A model generated the notes under the pieces. It was not told where the DNA came from. It did no database searches and worked only from the letters and a program-made list of their open reading frames with translations. Below, piece by piece: positions 56,485-64,000 of a stretch of 64,000 bases of DNA (positions are counted from its first letter, which is position 1; each line of letters opens with the position of its first letter). The position numbers and the translations under genes are program-made. The stretch spans positions 52,485-116,484 of the forward strand of contig NZ_JALAMO010000002.1 in the NCBI RefSeq assembly GCF_026790065.1. The letters are read 5' to 3'. This DNA is from Bacillus sp. N13C7 (GTDB taxonomy: Bacteria; Bacillota; Bacilli; Bacillales; Bacillaceae).

Positions 56485-58329
56485 ATGTGTGGAATTACGG
56501 GTTGGGTCGATTTTAAAAAGCAGCTCGTCCAGGAAAAACAAACGATCAACAGAATGACAGACACTCTTTCCAATCGGGGTCCTGATGATTCCAACGTTTG
56601 GGGGGAGCACCATGTTTTATTCGGACATAAAAGGCTTGCGGTTGTTGATATTGAAGGCGGGCGCCAGCCGATGGCATGCACCTTTAAAGGAAATACGTAC
56701 ACCATTATTTACAATGGCGAGCTGTATAACACGGAAGATCTGCGCAAAGAATTGCGGGCCCGGGGCCATCAGTTCGAGCGGACATCAGATACCGAGGTGC
56801 TGCTGCACAGCTACATTGAGTGGCAGGAAGACTGTGTAGACCATCTCAATGGCATATTTGCTTTTGCTGTATGGGATGAAAAGCGTGATCTGCTGTTTGC
56901 GGCGAGAGACCGCCTCGGCGTGAAGCCGTTTTTTTATACGAAGCAAGGCTCTTCTTTTCTCTTTGGGTCGGAAATCAAAGCGATCCTCGCACACCCTGAG
57001 GTAAAAGCGCAAGTGGACCGAACAGGACTTTCTGAAATCTTCGGGCTTGGACCGTCCAGAACCCCGGGTACTGGCGTATTTAAAGGCATTAAGGAAGTCC
57101 GGCCGGCCCACGCGCTGACGTTTTCCAAAGACGGGCTGAATATTTGGCGTTATTGGAATGTCAAAAGCGAAAAACATACGGATGGTTTTGGTGATACGGT
57201 CGCCAATGTCAGATCGTTGTTTCAGGATGCGGTGACGCGGCAGCTTGTGTCGGATGTGCCGGTTTGTACATTCCTATCAGGCGGACTGGACTCAAGCGCG
57301 ATTACTGCGATTGCGGCAGGCCATTTTGAAAAGGAAGGGAAAGCGCCGCTTCATACTTATTCAATTGATTACGAAGAGAACGATAAATTTTTTCAAGCGA
57401 GCGCCTTTCAGCCCAATGATGACGGACCATGGATTGAAAAAATGACAGAGGCCTTCGGCACGACGCATCACAAATGCGTGATCAGCCAAAAAGATCTCGT
57501 CGATCATTTGGAAGAAGCCGTGCTGGTCAAAGACTTGCCGGGAATGGCTGATGTCGACTCGTCTCTGCTGTGGTTTTGCCGGGAAATTAAAAAGGACTTT
57601 GTCGTCAGCCTGTCGGGAGAGTGCGCGGATGAGATCTTCGGCGGGTACCCATGGTTTCATATGGCTGACGTTGAGTCGGGCTTTCCATGGATGAGGTCGA
57701 CAGAGGAACGGATTAAGCTGCTTTCTGATTCATGGCAGAAAAAATTGAATCTAAAAGAATACGTAAATGCCAAATACGAAGAAACCTTGGCAGAAACGCC
57801 ATTATTAGACGGAGAAACGGGTGTGGACAAAGCAAGGCGACAGCTGTTCTATTTAAATATGCTTTGGTTTATGACAAACCTTTTGGATCGGAAGGATCGG
57901 ATGAGCATGGGGGCAAGCCTTGAAGTTCGGGTGCCGTTCGCCGATCACAGGCTTGTGGAATATGTTTGGAATATTCCGTGGGAAATGAAAATGCATGAAG
58001 GCCGGGAAAAAGGCATTTTCCGTAAAGCGCTTGAGGGGATTTTGCCTGAAGACATTCTATATCGCAAAAAAAGCCCGTACCCGAAAACACATCACCCGGA
58101 ATATACAAAAGGCGTCAGTGAATGGCTGAAAACGATCAGAAGCCAAAAGGACTCCGTGCTCCATACCCTGCTCGACAGAAAGCAATTGGATCAGCTTTTA
58201 GAAACGGAAGGCTCTTCCTTCAAGGTTCCGTGGTTCGGGCAGCTCATGAAGGGGCCTCAGCTGATCGCCCATCTTGCTCAAATTCATACATGGTTTGAAG
58301 CGTACCGCATTGATATTGATGAAGGATAA
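56485..58329 (+). CDS. asnO: Asparagine synthetase (glutamine-hydrolysing) AsnO
   Basis: A 614-residue class II enzyme. The N-terminal Cys (after Met, MCGITGW) is the glutaminase nucleophile; NGELYN and TDTEVLLH complete that domain. The synthetase domain has the pyrophosphate loop SGGLDSSAI near residue 262 and SGECADEIFGGYPWF. B. subtilis has three such enzymes (AsnB, AsnH, AsnO); AsnO is expressed in sporulating cells. Start at ATG with GGAG ten bases upstream. Confidence 0.95.
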   Translation: MCGITGWVDFKKQLVQEKQTINRMTDTLSNRGPDDSNVWGEHHVLFGHKRLAVVDIEGGRQPMACTFKGNTYTIIYNGELYNTEDLRKELRARGHQFERTSDTEVLLHSYIEWQEDCVDHLNGIFAFAVWDEKRDLLFAARDRLGVKPFFYTKQGSSFLFGSEIKAILAHPEVKAQVDRTGLSEIFGLGPSRTPGTGVFKGIKEVRPAHALTFSKDGLNIWRYWNVKSEKHTDGFGDTVANVRSLFQDAVTRQLVSDVPVCTFLSGGLDSSAITAIAAGHFEKEGKAPLHTYSIDYEENDKFFQASAFQPNDDGPWIEKMTEAFGTTHHKCVISQKDLVDHLEEAVLVKDLPGMADVDSSLLWFCREIKKDFVVSLSGECADEIFGGYPWFHMADVESGFPWMRSTEERIKLLSDSWQKKLNLKEYVNAKYEETLAETPLLDGETGVDKARRQLFYLNMLWFMTNLLDRKDRMSMGASLEVRVPFADHRLVEYVWNIPWEMKMHEGREKGIFRKALEGILPEDILYRKKSPYPKTHHPEYTKGVSEWLKTIRSQKDSVLHTLLDRKQLDQLLETEGSSFKVPWFGQLMKGPQLIAHLAQIHTWFEAYRIDIDEG

Positions 58330-58331
58330 AG

Positions 58332-58367
58332 AAAAAGCCGATTCTGCGCAAAGGAATCGGCTTTTTC
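58332..58367 (+). terminator. Terminator after asnO
   Basis: AAAAAGCCGATTC and GAATCGGCTTTTTC enclose a short loop. Confidence 0.93.
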
Positions 58368-58433
58368 TTCATATACAATTGGGAGAAAACATAATAGACT
58401 TGAAGAAGCAGTGATACATAGGAGTGAATAGAA

Positions 58434-59240
58434 ATGAAAGAGATAAAAGAAGCCTATCAGCAGTGCGGCCAGATCGTAAGCGTCAGCGAACCGGCCTGTT
58501 ACAAAGCATTCTCGTTTCTTCCCCTGAAGCAAAGACAGGCAGCTTGGGCAATTATGGCGTTTTGCCTAACGGCAGCCGATGCGGATGAGAAGAAGTTATC
58601 TGCCATTGAAGCTGAGGCGGAACATGTTTTTTCCGGGACATATAACGGGAATCATTTTTTATGGAAGGCTTTCAGCCACGCGTATCAGACCTTTACATTG
58701 GACAGTGAGCCATTCCGTGGGTTCATTGCCGCACAGAAGGCGGAGGATAAACCGTTCGAAAGCCTAGATGAACTGCTCATGCACGCATACCAGACGGGCG
58801 GTGCGGCCGGATTAATGCTTCTTTCGACTATGGCGCGCCGGCATCAGGAACAGCTTACACATGCAGCCGGCTCTCTCGGCTTAGCGATTCAGCTGATTCG
58901 GCTTCTAAGGGATATCGGCACGGACCAACAGCAAAAAAGCCGCATTCCCCGGCAGGTGATGCAGCAATTTGGATATACAGAAGATGACCTTGAGAAGGGC
59001 GTCGTCAATAAGGCGTTCACCATGACATGGGAGTATATCGCTTTTGAAGCGGAAGCCTACCTTGAGGAGTGCCAGGATGCCTTGCCGCTATTCCCGCTAT
59101 ATTCGCAAAAAACAGTGAAAGCCGCCCTTCATTTGTACCGGGCTGTTTTAGAAAAAATCCGGGCGGAGCAGTACGTTGTATTTCAACATCAATACGCCGT
59201 CACAGAGAACGAAGCGAAACGGATTCTGTCTGACTTATAA
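58434..59240 (+). CDS. yisP: Farnesyl diphosphate phosphatase YisP
   Basis: A 268-residue all-helical protein of the squalene/phytoene synthase fold. The second aspartate motif is present (RLLRDIGTDQQQKSRIP), but the first, normally DxxxD, reads TAADADEKK here, a degenerate form. This fits the known B. subtilis protein, which hydrolyses farnesyl diphosphate to farnesol instead of joining two molecules, and influences membrane microdomains and biofilms. ATG follows ATAGGAG. In 168 yizA lies upstream; it is absent here. Confidence 0.9.
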   Translation: MKEIKEAYQQCGQIVSVSEPACYKAFSFLPLKQRQAAWAIMAFCLTAADADEKKLSAIEAEAEHVFSGTYNGNHFLWKAFSHAYQTFTLDSEPFRGFIAAQKAEDKPFESLDELLMHAYQTGGAAGLMLLSTMARRHQEQLTHAAGSLGLAIQLIRLLRDIGTDQQQKSRIPRQVMQQFGYTEDDLEKGVVNKAFTMTWEYIAFEAEAYLEECQDALPLFPLYSQKTVKAALHLYRAVLEKIRAEQYVVFQHQYAVTENEAKRILSDL

Positions 59241-59272
59241 AAAACGCCCGGCCTTGTTTGAGCCGGGTGTTA
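59241..59272. terminator. Terminator between yisP and yisQ
   Basis: ACGCCCGGC and GCCGGGTGT around CTTGTTTGA. It has a T-tract on the minus strand, so it serves yisQ better than yisP. Confidence 0.8.
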
Positions 59273-60637
59273 CGCCATCCCTTTTTGAATCCAGATGCGT
59301 GAGCGCCATCTTCTGTACATTAGGATTCCCCGGACCCATTCATCCGCGATAAAGGAAATCCAAATGCCGGCAAGACCGAATCCGAGCTGGATGCCGAATA
59401 AATAAGCAAGCGGGAGGCCGATGCCCCACATCGAAATCATTGCCATGTAAACCGGGAATTTGGCATCTCCTGCGGCACGCAGGGAGTTAATAATAATGAC
59501 ATTAAACGAGCGGCCTGGTTCAAGAATAATCGTCATGGCAATCAAAAGGCTCGCAGTCGCAATGATATCAGGGCTTTGTGTAAAGAGGCCGATCAGGTCT
59601 TTTGAAAAGATCGTCATTAAAACAGATGTAGCTGCAGCAATTCCGAGTGCCCAATATAAGCTCTTCATGCAGCGTTCATAAGCGGCATCAAACTGTTTGC
59701 CGCCGATATAGCGGCCGATTAAAATTTGTGTGCCCTGGCTGATCGCGGTACCGAACAGCAAAATAAACATCGTAATATTTTGCGTATATACTTTTGTTGT
59801 CAACGCCTGCGCGCCCATGATCGCAATAAAATAAGTGACAATCATTTGCGACAGGTTGTATGAAAGCTGTTCACCAGCAGAAGGGATGCCGATTTTCAGC
59901 AGCTTGCGCAAATGGTCTTTATGCATATGAAAGACTTTTTTCAGAGACATTTTCAGCTGGATGCGTTTGTTGACAATGACAATCATGGCAATTAATCCAA
60001 TGACGCGGGCAATGGATGTAGACATGGCTACACCGGCAACGCCGAGAACAGGAAAGCCGAACAAACCGAAAATCACAACAAAGTTTCCGGCAATGTTTAA
60101 AATATTCATGCCGATTGTGACAAACATTGTATCTTTAGTATAGCCGTAGCTTTTTAAGATTGCGCTGAATGTCATGATTAAAGCCTGAATAAAGGACAGA
60201 CCTCCGACAACTTGTAAAAAGACTTTCGCATCAGGCATTAGCTCGTTTGATAATCCCATCATATGAAGCAGCGGGACAGCCGCGAAAAAGACAACGGCGC
60301 TGATGGCGAGGCTGATGAAGAAGTTGGCGCCGATTGACACATAAGCGACTTCCATGGCTTCTTTCTTTTGCCGTGACCCTAAAAATTGTGAAATCACAAC
60401 GGTCGTTCCTGTTGCGATAAAGCTGAACATCACGATAATTAAATTCAAAATCTGGTTGCTGACGCCGACTGCTGCCACACTGTTATCTGAATATTGGCTG
60501 AGCATCAGTGTATCGGCATTACCCATAAACATATATAATGAGACCTCGATGAAAATCGGCCAAGTAAGCGAAAATAATGAGAACGATTTGTCAGCGGGTT
60601 TTTTCAAAGCAGTTGATTTGAAGACAGCTTGTTTCAT
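59270..60637 (-). CDS. yisQ: MATE-family efflux transporter YisQ
   Basis: A 455-residue multidrug/toxin extrusion protein with 12 predicted helices. The two homologous halves start near SLTWPIFIEVSLYMFMGNADTLMLSQYSD and IGIPSAGEQLSYNLSQMIVTYFIA; GVSNQI and GTAISQGTQILIGRYIG are typical. It would export cationic drugs or metabolites using Na+ or H+. The ATG is divergent from yisR. Substrate unknown. Confidence 0.93.
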   Translation of the reverse strand: MKQAVFKSTALKKPADKSFSLFSLTWPIFIEVSLYMFMGNADTLMLSQYSDNSVAAVGVSNQILNLIIVMFSFIATGTTVVISQFLGSRQKKEAMEVAYVSIGANFFISLAISAVVFFAAVPLLHMMGLSNELMPDAKVFLQVVGGLSFIQALIMTFSAILKSYGYTKDTMFVTIGMNILNIAGNFVVIFGLFGFPVLGVAGVAMSTSIARVIGLIAMIVIVNKRIQLKMSLKKVFHMHKDHLRKLLKIGIPSAGEQLSYNLSQMIVTYFIAIMGAQALTTKVYTQNITMFILLFGTAISQGTQILIGRYIGGKQFDAAYERCMKSLYWALGIAAATSVLMTIFSKDLIGLFTQSPDIIATASLLIAMTIILEPGRSFNVIIINSLRAAGDAKFPVYMAMISMWGIGLPLAYLFGIQLGFGLAGIWISFIADEWVRGILMYRRWRSRIWIQKGMA

Positions 60638-60760
60638 AGTGTCTAACCCCTTTCGTAAATAAAATCAACGTTTTAAAGTGTACCTCCATTTCCTTATAAT
60701 AAAAAGGGAGAGAAACGATACTTCTTGCAAAAATCCGACTTAAAAGGGAGGATGATTCAA

Positions 60761-61624
60761 ATGCCTCGCATCCTGTTTACAGTCCCGCCTTTTCCGGTAT
60801 TTATCGCAGCCGGAGAAGGGGTTTTTAAAAGGGGAGAAACCCATGTGAAACGTGTATTCTCTGTGTTTGATCTAATATACGTCAAACAGGGAACGTTATA
60901 TATAACGGAAAATGAAACATCGTTTTCTGTTGAAGGCGGCGAGTACATCTTGCTTTCTCCCGGTCTTGAACACTACGGGACGAAGGGCAGTGATGAAGCA
61001 ACCTCCTATTATTGGCTTCACTTTGATGAACATCAATATGAATTTACGGCAAAGGGAGGGAGCAACTGGTCTGAGCTTCAGCAGGAAAAAGGGAGCTTCG
61101 AGACGCCGGCCCGCTACGGCCTGGCCTTGCCGAGAAAAGGCAAGGTGCAGCGCCCGCAGTTTATGGCGCAGCAGTTTGAAAGGCTCATAGATTACTCAGC
61201 GGAAAACTCCGATTTGCCGCTCAGAAAGCAAATCTTATTTGAGGAGCTGATGCTGCATCTTCAGAAAGAGGCGTTTCAAATTCCGTCTGCAAAAGAGCGG
61301 GTTGCCTGGGAAGCTGCCCGGTACTTACAGGAGCATTATAAGGAAAAGACGACAATCAAGGATCTCTCGCTTGCCCTTCACTATAACCAGGATTATGTGA
61401 GCCGCTGCATGCAGCAGGTGCTTGGTGTCACGCCGGCACAATACACGAACCGGGTGAGAATGACGGAAGCGAAGCGTCTTTTATCCTCTACAAATGATAA
61501 AATGGGCGTCATTGCGGAAACGGTGGGAATGGAAGATCCGACATACTTTTCAAAACTCTTTAAGCAGATAGAAGGCATTTCACCAATTGAATACCGGAAA
61601 ATTGTCAGCCGGAAAGTTCAATAA
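60761..61624 (+). CDS. yisR: AraC-family transcriptional regulator YisR
   Basis: A 287-residue regulator with an N-terminal cupin sensor (residues ~10-90: VKQGTLYITENETSFSVEGGEYILLSPG) and a C-terminal double HTH (TTIKDLSLALHYNQDYVSRC, then MGVIAETVGMEDPTYFSKLFK). It resembles sugar-responsive members. ATG at 60761 follows AAAAGGGAGG. It is divergent from yisQ and 17 bp from degA on the same strand, so it could act on either; the ligand is unknown. Confidence 0.92.
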   Translation: MPRILFTVPPFPVFIAAGEGVFKRGETHVKRVFSVFDLIYVKQGTLYITENETSFSVEGGEYILLSPGLEHYGTKGSDEATSYYWLHFDEHQYEFTAKGGSNWSELQQEKGSFETPARYGLALPRKGKVQRPQFMAQQFERLIDYSAENSDLPLRKQILFEELMLHLQKEAFQIPSAKERVAWEAARYLQEHYKEKTTIKDLSLALHYNQDYVSRCMQQVLGVTPAQYTNRVRMTEAKRLLSSTNDKMGVIAETVGMEDPTYFSKLFKQIEGISPIEYRKIVSRKVQ

Positions 61625-61641
61625 CCAGACGAGGGATGAGC

Positions 61642-62655
61642 ATGAAAACAACAATTTACGATGTAGCAAGGGCAGCGGGTGTCTCGATCACAACTGTGTC
61701 GCGTGTGATTAACAATACGGGCAGAATCAGCGGCAAAACGCGGCAGAGGGTGATGAATGTCATGAAGGAAATGGCGTACACGCCCAATGTCCACGCTGCG
61801 GCGTTAACGGGAAAACGAACGAATATGATCGCCCTCGTGGCGCCTGATATTTCAAACCCGTTTTACGGCGAACTCGCCAAAAGCATTGAGGAAAGAGCGG
61901 ATGAGCTCGGTTTTCAAATGATGATTTGCAGCACCGATTACGATCCGAAAAAAGAAACGAAATATTTTTCTGTATTGAAGCAGAAAAAGGTGGACGGGAT
62001 TATTTTTGCGACAGGGATTGAGAATCGTGACAGCATGTCTGCTTTGGAGGAAATCGCCAGCGAACAAATTCCGCTTGCCATGATTTCACAGGATAAGCCG
62101 TTGCTCCCGATGGATATTGTCGTGATGGATGACGTTCGCGGCGGGTATGAGGCTGCCAAGCATCTTCTGTCACTCGGCCACACGAACATCGCCTGCATTG
62201 TGGGAGACGGGTCAACGACGGGTGAAAAAAACAGAATCAAGGGCTTCCGCCAGGCGATGGAGGAAGCGGGCGTGCCTGTCGATGAATCGCTTATCGTCCC
62301 GACACGATTTTCATTGGAAAGCGGTAAGGAAGAAGCAGGAAAATTGCTGGATAAGAACGCTCCAACGGCTATTTTTGCCTTCAACGACGTATTGGCCTGC
62401 GCTGCTATACAAGCTGCGAGAATAAGAGGCATAAAAGTGCCGGATGACCTTTCCATCATCGGTTTTGATAACACGATCCTTGCAGAAATGGCGGCCCCGC
62501 CTCTGACCACCGTGGCCCAGCCCATTAAAGGCATGGGGCGGAGCGTCATTGAACTGCTTGCTGAAGCAATCGAAGGAAAACGAAAGACGAAACAAAAAAT
62601 TGTGCTGCCGCCTGAGCTTGTGATCAGGCATTCCACATCAACGCCCAAAAGATGA
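61642..62655 (+). CDS. degA: LacI-family regulator DegA/IolQ
   Basis: A 337-residue LacI/GalR repressor. The HTH is TTIYDVARAAGVSITTVSRVIN with the hinge near AALTGKRTNM; the rest is the periplasmic-binding-like effector domain. It was named DegA for its effect on glutamine PRPP amidotransferase degradation and later IolQ as repressor of iolX. Two copies of the published-type IolQ operator lie in the gap before iolX. The start at 61642 is behind GAGGG. Confidence 0.94.
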   Translation: MKTTIYDVARAAGVSITTVSRVINNTGRISGKTRQRVMNVMKEMAYTPNVHAAALTGKRTNMIALVAPDISNPFYGELAKSIEERADELGFQMMICSTDYDPKKETKYFSVLKQKKVDGIIFATGIENRDSMSALEEIASEQIPLAMISQDKPLLPMDIVVMDDVRGGYEAAKHLLSLGHTNIACIVGDGSTTGEKNRIKGFRQAMEEAGVPVDESLIVPTRFSLESGKEEAGKLLDKNAPTAIFAFNDVLACAAIQAARIRGIKVPDDLSIIGFDNTILAEMAAPPLTTVAQPIKGMGRSVIELLAEAIEGKRKTKQKIVLPPELVIRHSTSTPKR

Positions 62656-62685
62656 GCCCGCGAATGAGCGGGTTCTTTTCATTTT
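62654..62685 (+). terminator. Terminator after degA
   Basis: GAGCCCGC-GAATGA-GCGGGTTC followed by TTTTC-ATTTT; separates degA from iolX. Confidence 0.85.
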
Positions 62686-62710
62686 GGCAGTTGAAGCCCC
62701 AAAAAACATA

Positions 62711-62739
62711 TTGCGTGTAAACAAAAGGCAGTGTAAAAT
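62711..62739 (+). promoter_or_regulatory. Promoter of iolX
   Basis: TTGCGT (62711-62716), 17 bp, TAAAAT (62734-62739). Confidence 0.6.
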
Positions 62740-62753
62740 GAAATCATCTTTTG

Positions 62754-62771
62754 AGAAAGCGCTTGCGCAAA
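62754..62771. promoter_or_regulatory. IolQ (DegA) operator 1
   Basis: AGAAAGCGCTTGCGCAAA matches the IolQ consensus RGAAARCGCTTKCKCAAA, as I recall it. It lies just downstream of the predicted start. Confidence 0.8.
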
Positions 62772-62811
62772 AAGTGAAAGCGGATTGACCGCTGTTTTTT
62801 TAGCTGTTGAG

Positions 62812-62829
62812 AGAAAGCGCTTTCTCAAA
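62812..62829. promoter_or_regulatory. IolQ (DegA) operator 2
   Basis: AGAAAGCGCTTTCTCAAA, with a perfect 16-bp palindrome GAGAAAGCGCTTTCTC. Its start is 58 bp after that of operator 1, so both may be bound by one dimer pair. A cre-like core is also visible. Confidence 0.8.
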
Positions 62830-62864
62830 GCGATTCTGAAATGAGATAAAGGAGAGGATGGGAC

Positions 62865-63893
62865 GTGGAACATCAAGTAAGATGTGCAGTATTGGGATTA
62901 GGAAGGCTCGGTTATTATCATGCGAAAAATCTCGTCACCAGTGTACCTGGGGCAAAGCTGGTCAGTGTCGGTGATCCGTTGAAAGGGAGAGCGGAGCAGG
63001 TGGCCAGAGAATTCGGCATCGAAAAATGGTCAGAGGATCCGTTTGAGATGTTAGAAGATCCCGGTATTGACGCTGTCATTATCGTAACGCCGACAAGCAC
63101 ACATGGTGATATCATCATCAAAGCAGCCGAGAACGGCAAGCAGCTCTTTGTTGAAAAACCGCTGACATTAAGCCTTGAGGAATCAAAAATCGTTTCCGAA
63201 AAAGTGAAAGAGACAGGAGTCATTTGCCAAGTGGGCTTTATGAGACGATTCGATCCCGCATACGCAGATGCCAAAAGGAGGATCGACGCTGGTGTAATCG
63301 GCAAACCCATCTATTATAAAGGCTTTACACGTGATCAAGGAGCGCCTCCAGCAGAGTTTATTAAACACAGCGGCGGAATTTTTATTGACTGCTCCATCCA
63401 TGACTATGACATTGCCCGTTTTTTGCTCGGAGCGGAGGTCACTTCTGTTTCAGGACACGGCAGGATCCTGAACAACCCGTTTATGGAGAAGTACGGCGAT
63501 GTGGATCAGGCGCTGACGTATTTAGAATTTGACTCCGGCGCTGCGGGGGACGTCGAGGCTAGCAGAACCTCTCCATACGGACATGACATTCGGGCTGAAG
63601 TTATCGGAACAGAGGGCAGTATTTTCATAGGGACATTGAGAAACCAACATGTGACCATCCTGACAGCGAAAGGGAGCAGCTATGATATTATCCCAGACTT
63701 TCAAACTCGTTTTCATGAAGCCTACTGCTTAGAGCTGCAGCATTTTGCTGAGTGTGTCCGGAATGGAACAACACCGATCGTGACAGATATCGATGCGACG
63801 ATCAATTTAGAAGTCGGCATCGCCGCAACCAATTCCTTTCGAAGCGGCAGGCCCGTACAGCTTGATGTGAAGCGTGCTTATACCGGTATGTAA
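62865..63893 (+). CDS. iolX: scyllo-Inositol dehydrogenase (NAD+) IolX
   Basis: A 342-residue Gfo/Idh/MocA oxidoreductase (formerly YisS). The Rossmann motif GLGRLG is at residues ~10-15, EKPLTLS (catalytic Lys) at about 95-101, and DCSIHDYD (catalytic Asp/His) near 177. It oxidises scyllo-inositol to scyllo-inosose using NAD+, feeding the main myo-inositol catabolic pathway. The GTG at 62865 follows AAAGGAGAGG. Repression by DegA/IolQ is strongly indicated by the two operators. Confidence 0.94.
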   Translation: MEHQVRCAVLGLGRLGYYHAKNLVTSVPGAKLVSVGDPLKGRAEQVAREFGIEKWSEDPFEMLEDPGIDAVIIVTPTSTHGDIIIKAAENGKQLFVEKPLTLSLEESKIVSEKVKETGVICQVGFMRRFDPAYADAKRRIDAGVIGKPIYYKGFTRDQGAPPAEFIKHSGGIFIDCSIHDYDIARFLLGAEVTSVSGHGRILNNPFMEKYGDVDQALTYLEFDSGAAGDVEASRTSPYGHDIRAEVIGTEGSIFIGTLRNQHVTILTAKGSSYDIIPDFQTRFHEAYCLELQHFAECVRNGTTPIVTDIDATINLEVGIAATNSFRSGRPVQLDVKRAYTGM

Positions 63894-63930
63894 AAGTGAA
63901 TATGTTGCATTTGAGGCTTTCCGCAAAACA

Positions 63931-63962
63931 AGCAAGGACAGTTTAGCCCTTGCTTTCTCTTT
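63931..63962. terminator. Bidirectional terminator at the end of iolX
   Basis: AGCAAGG and CCTTGCT enclose a 10-base loop. TTTCTCTTTTC follows on the plus strand and TGTTTT on the minus strand; it overlaps the end of the next gene. Confidence 0.75.
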
Positions 63963-64000
63963 TCTCATATAAGTAGTACATATAATCAGTAGGTACGCCT
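63943..64000 (-). CDS. yisT: C-terminal end of a gene at the right edge, probably yisT
   Basis: On the minus strand a frame open to the window edge reads GVPTDYMYYLYEKRESKG and stops at 63943. Its position, just after iolX and in the convergent direction, fits yisT (a DinB-type protein) in 168. Only 18 residues are visible, so the identification rests on synteny. Confidence 0.45.
   Translation of the reverse strand, partial: GVPTDYMYYLYEKRESKG

Noticed and set aside
61938..62648. 236-residue open frame opposite degA
   Set aside because: It is a long antisense shadow of the LacI-family gene; degA has full motif support, an RBS and its own terminator.
62754..62829. Considering the palindromes before iolX as CcpA cre sites only
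   Set aside because: They fit cre in the core, but the flanking CAAA and exact match to the IolQ pattern, beside the degA gene, favour DegA/IolQ; overlap with CcpA is left open.

Overview
The window is a 64-kb piece of a Bacillus subtilis-group chromosome. Gene content, order and protein sequences match the yhfE-to-yisT interval of B. subtilis 168 as I remember it. The aprE product is a subtilisin E-type protease that differs by only a few residues from the 168 protein in my recollection. I therefore read this as B. subtilis or a very close relative (spizizenii, inaquosorum, stercoris or similar) and not 168 itself. All statements about 168 are from memory, not alignment. I see no rRNA, tRNA, insertion sequence, prophage or CRISPR array.

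Layout. (1) 1-9.1 kb: yhfE (cut by the window edge), yhfF, gltT, yhfH, yhfI, lplJ, yhfK, lcfB (with a FadR operator), yhfM and yhfN. (2) 9.1-12.7 kb: aprE with its long upstream control region, a frameshifted yhfO, yhfP, and a 490-bp gap with traces of decayed genes. (3) 12.7-20.6 kb: the Fur-type iron lipoprotein yhfQ, yhfR, the BirA-type bioYB-yhfT-yhfS operon, the haem sensor hemAT and the Rieske flavoprotein yhfW. (4) 20.6-23.8 kb: the competence regulator comK with its ComK boxes, flanked by the paralogous dehydrogenases yhxC and yhxD (SigB-type promoter) and the small yhzC. (5) 23.8-35.4 kb: a more accessory stretch with yhjA, the yhjCB transporter, yhjD, yhjE-sipV, the monooxygenase/MarR pair yhjG-yhjH with matching palindromic operators, a small membrane protein, yhjN, the divergent yhjO/yhjP pair, the copper-storage protein yhjQ and ferritin-like yhjR. 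The ntd/glcP cluster that I recall between yhjH and yhjN in 168 is absent. (6) 35.5-47.7 kb: the DNA-repair operon addB-addA-sbcD-sbcC-hlpB. (7) 47.7-51.3 kb: the spore germination operon gerPABCDEF, yisI (Spo0E-like) and yisJ (CotH-like). (8) 51.5-64 kb: yisK, yisL, wprA, yisN, asnO, yisP, yisQ, yisR, degA/iolQ, iolX and the end of a convergent gene that is probably yisT.

The cluster is mostly core genome, with genes densely packed and commonly separated by bidirectional terminators. I found no large undescribed system. The most useful new observations are: a set of related palindromes (TTGTTWC-N4-GWAACAA) that ties yhjH to yhjG; an SgrR-like regulator divergent from a sugar-efflux-like MFS pump (yhjP/yhjO); the yhfO frameshift; two short, translationally overlapping coding traces between yhfP and yhfQ; a thiolase (YhfS) lacking its second catalytic cysteine inside a biotin-regulated operon; and the missing ntd cluster and yizA relative to 168.
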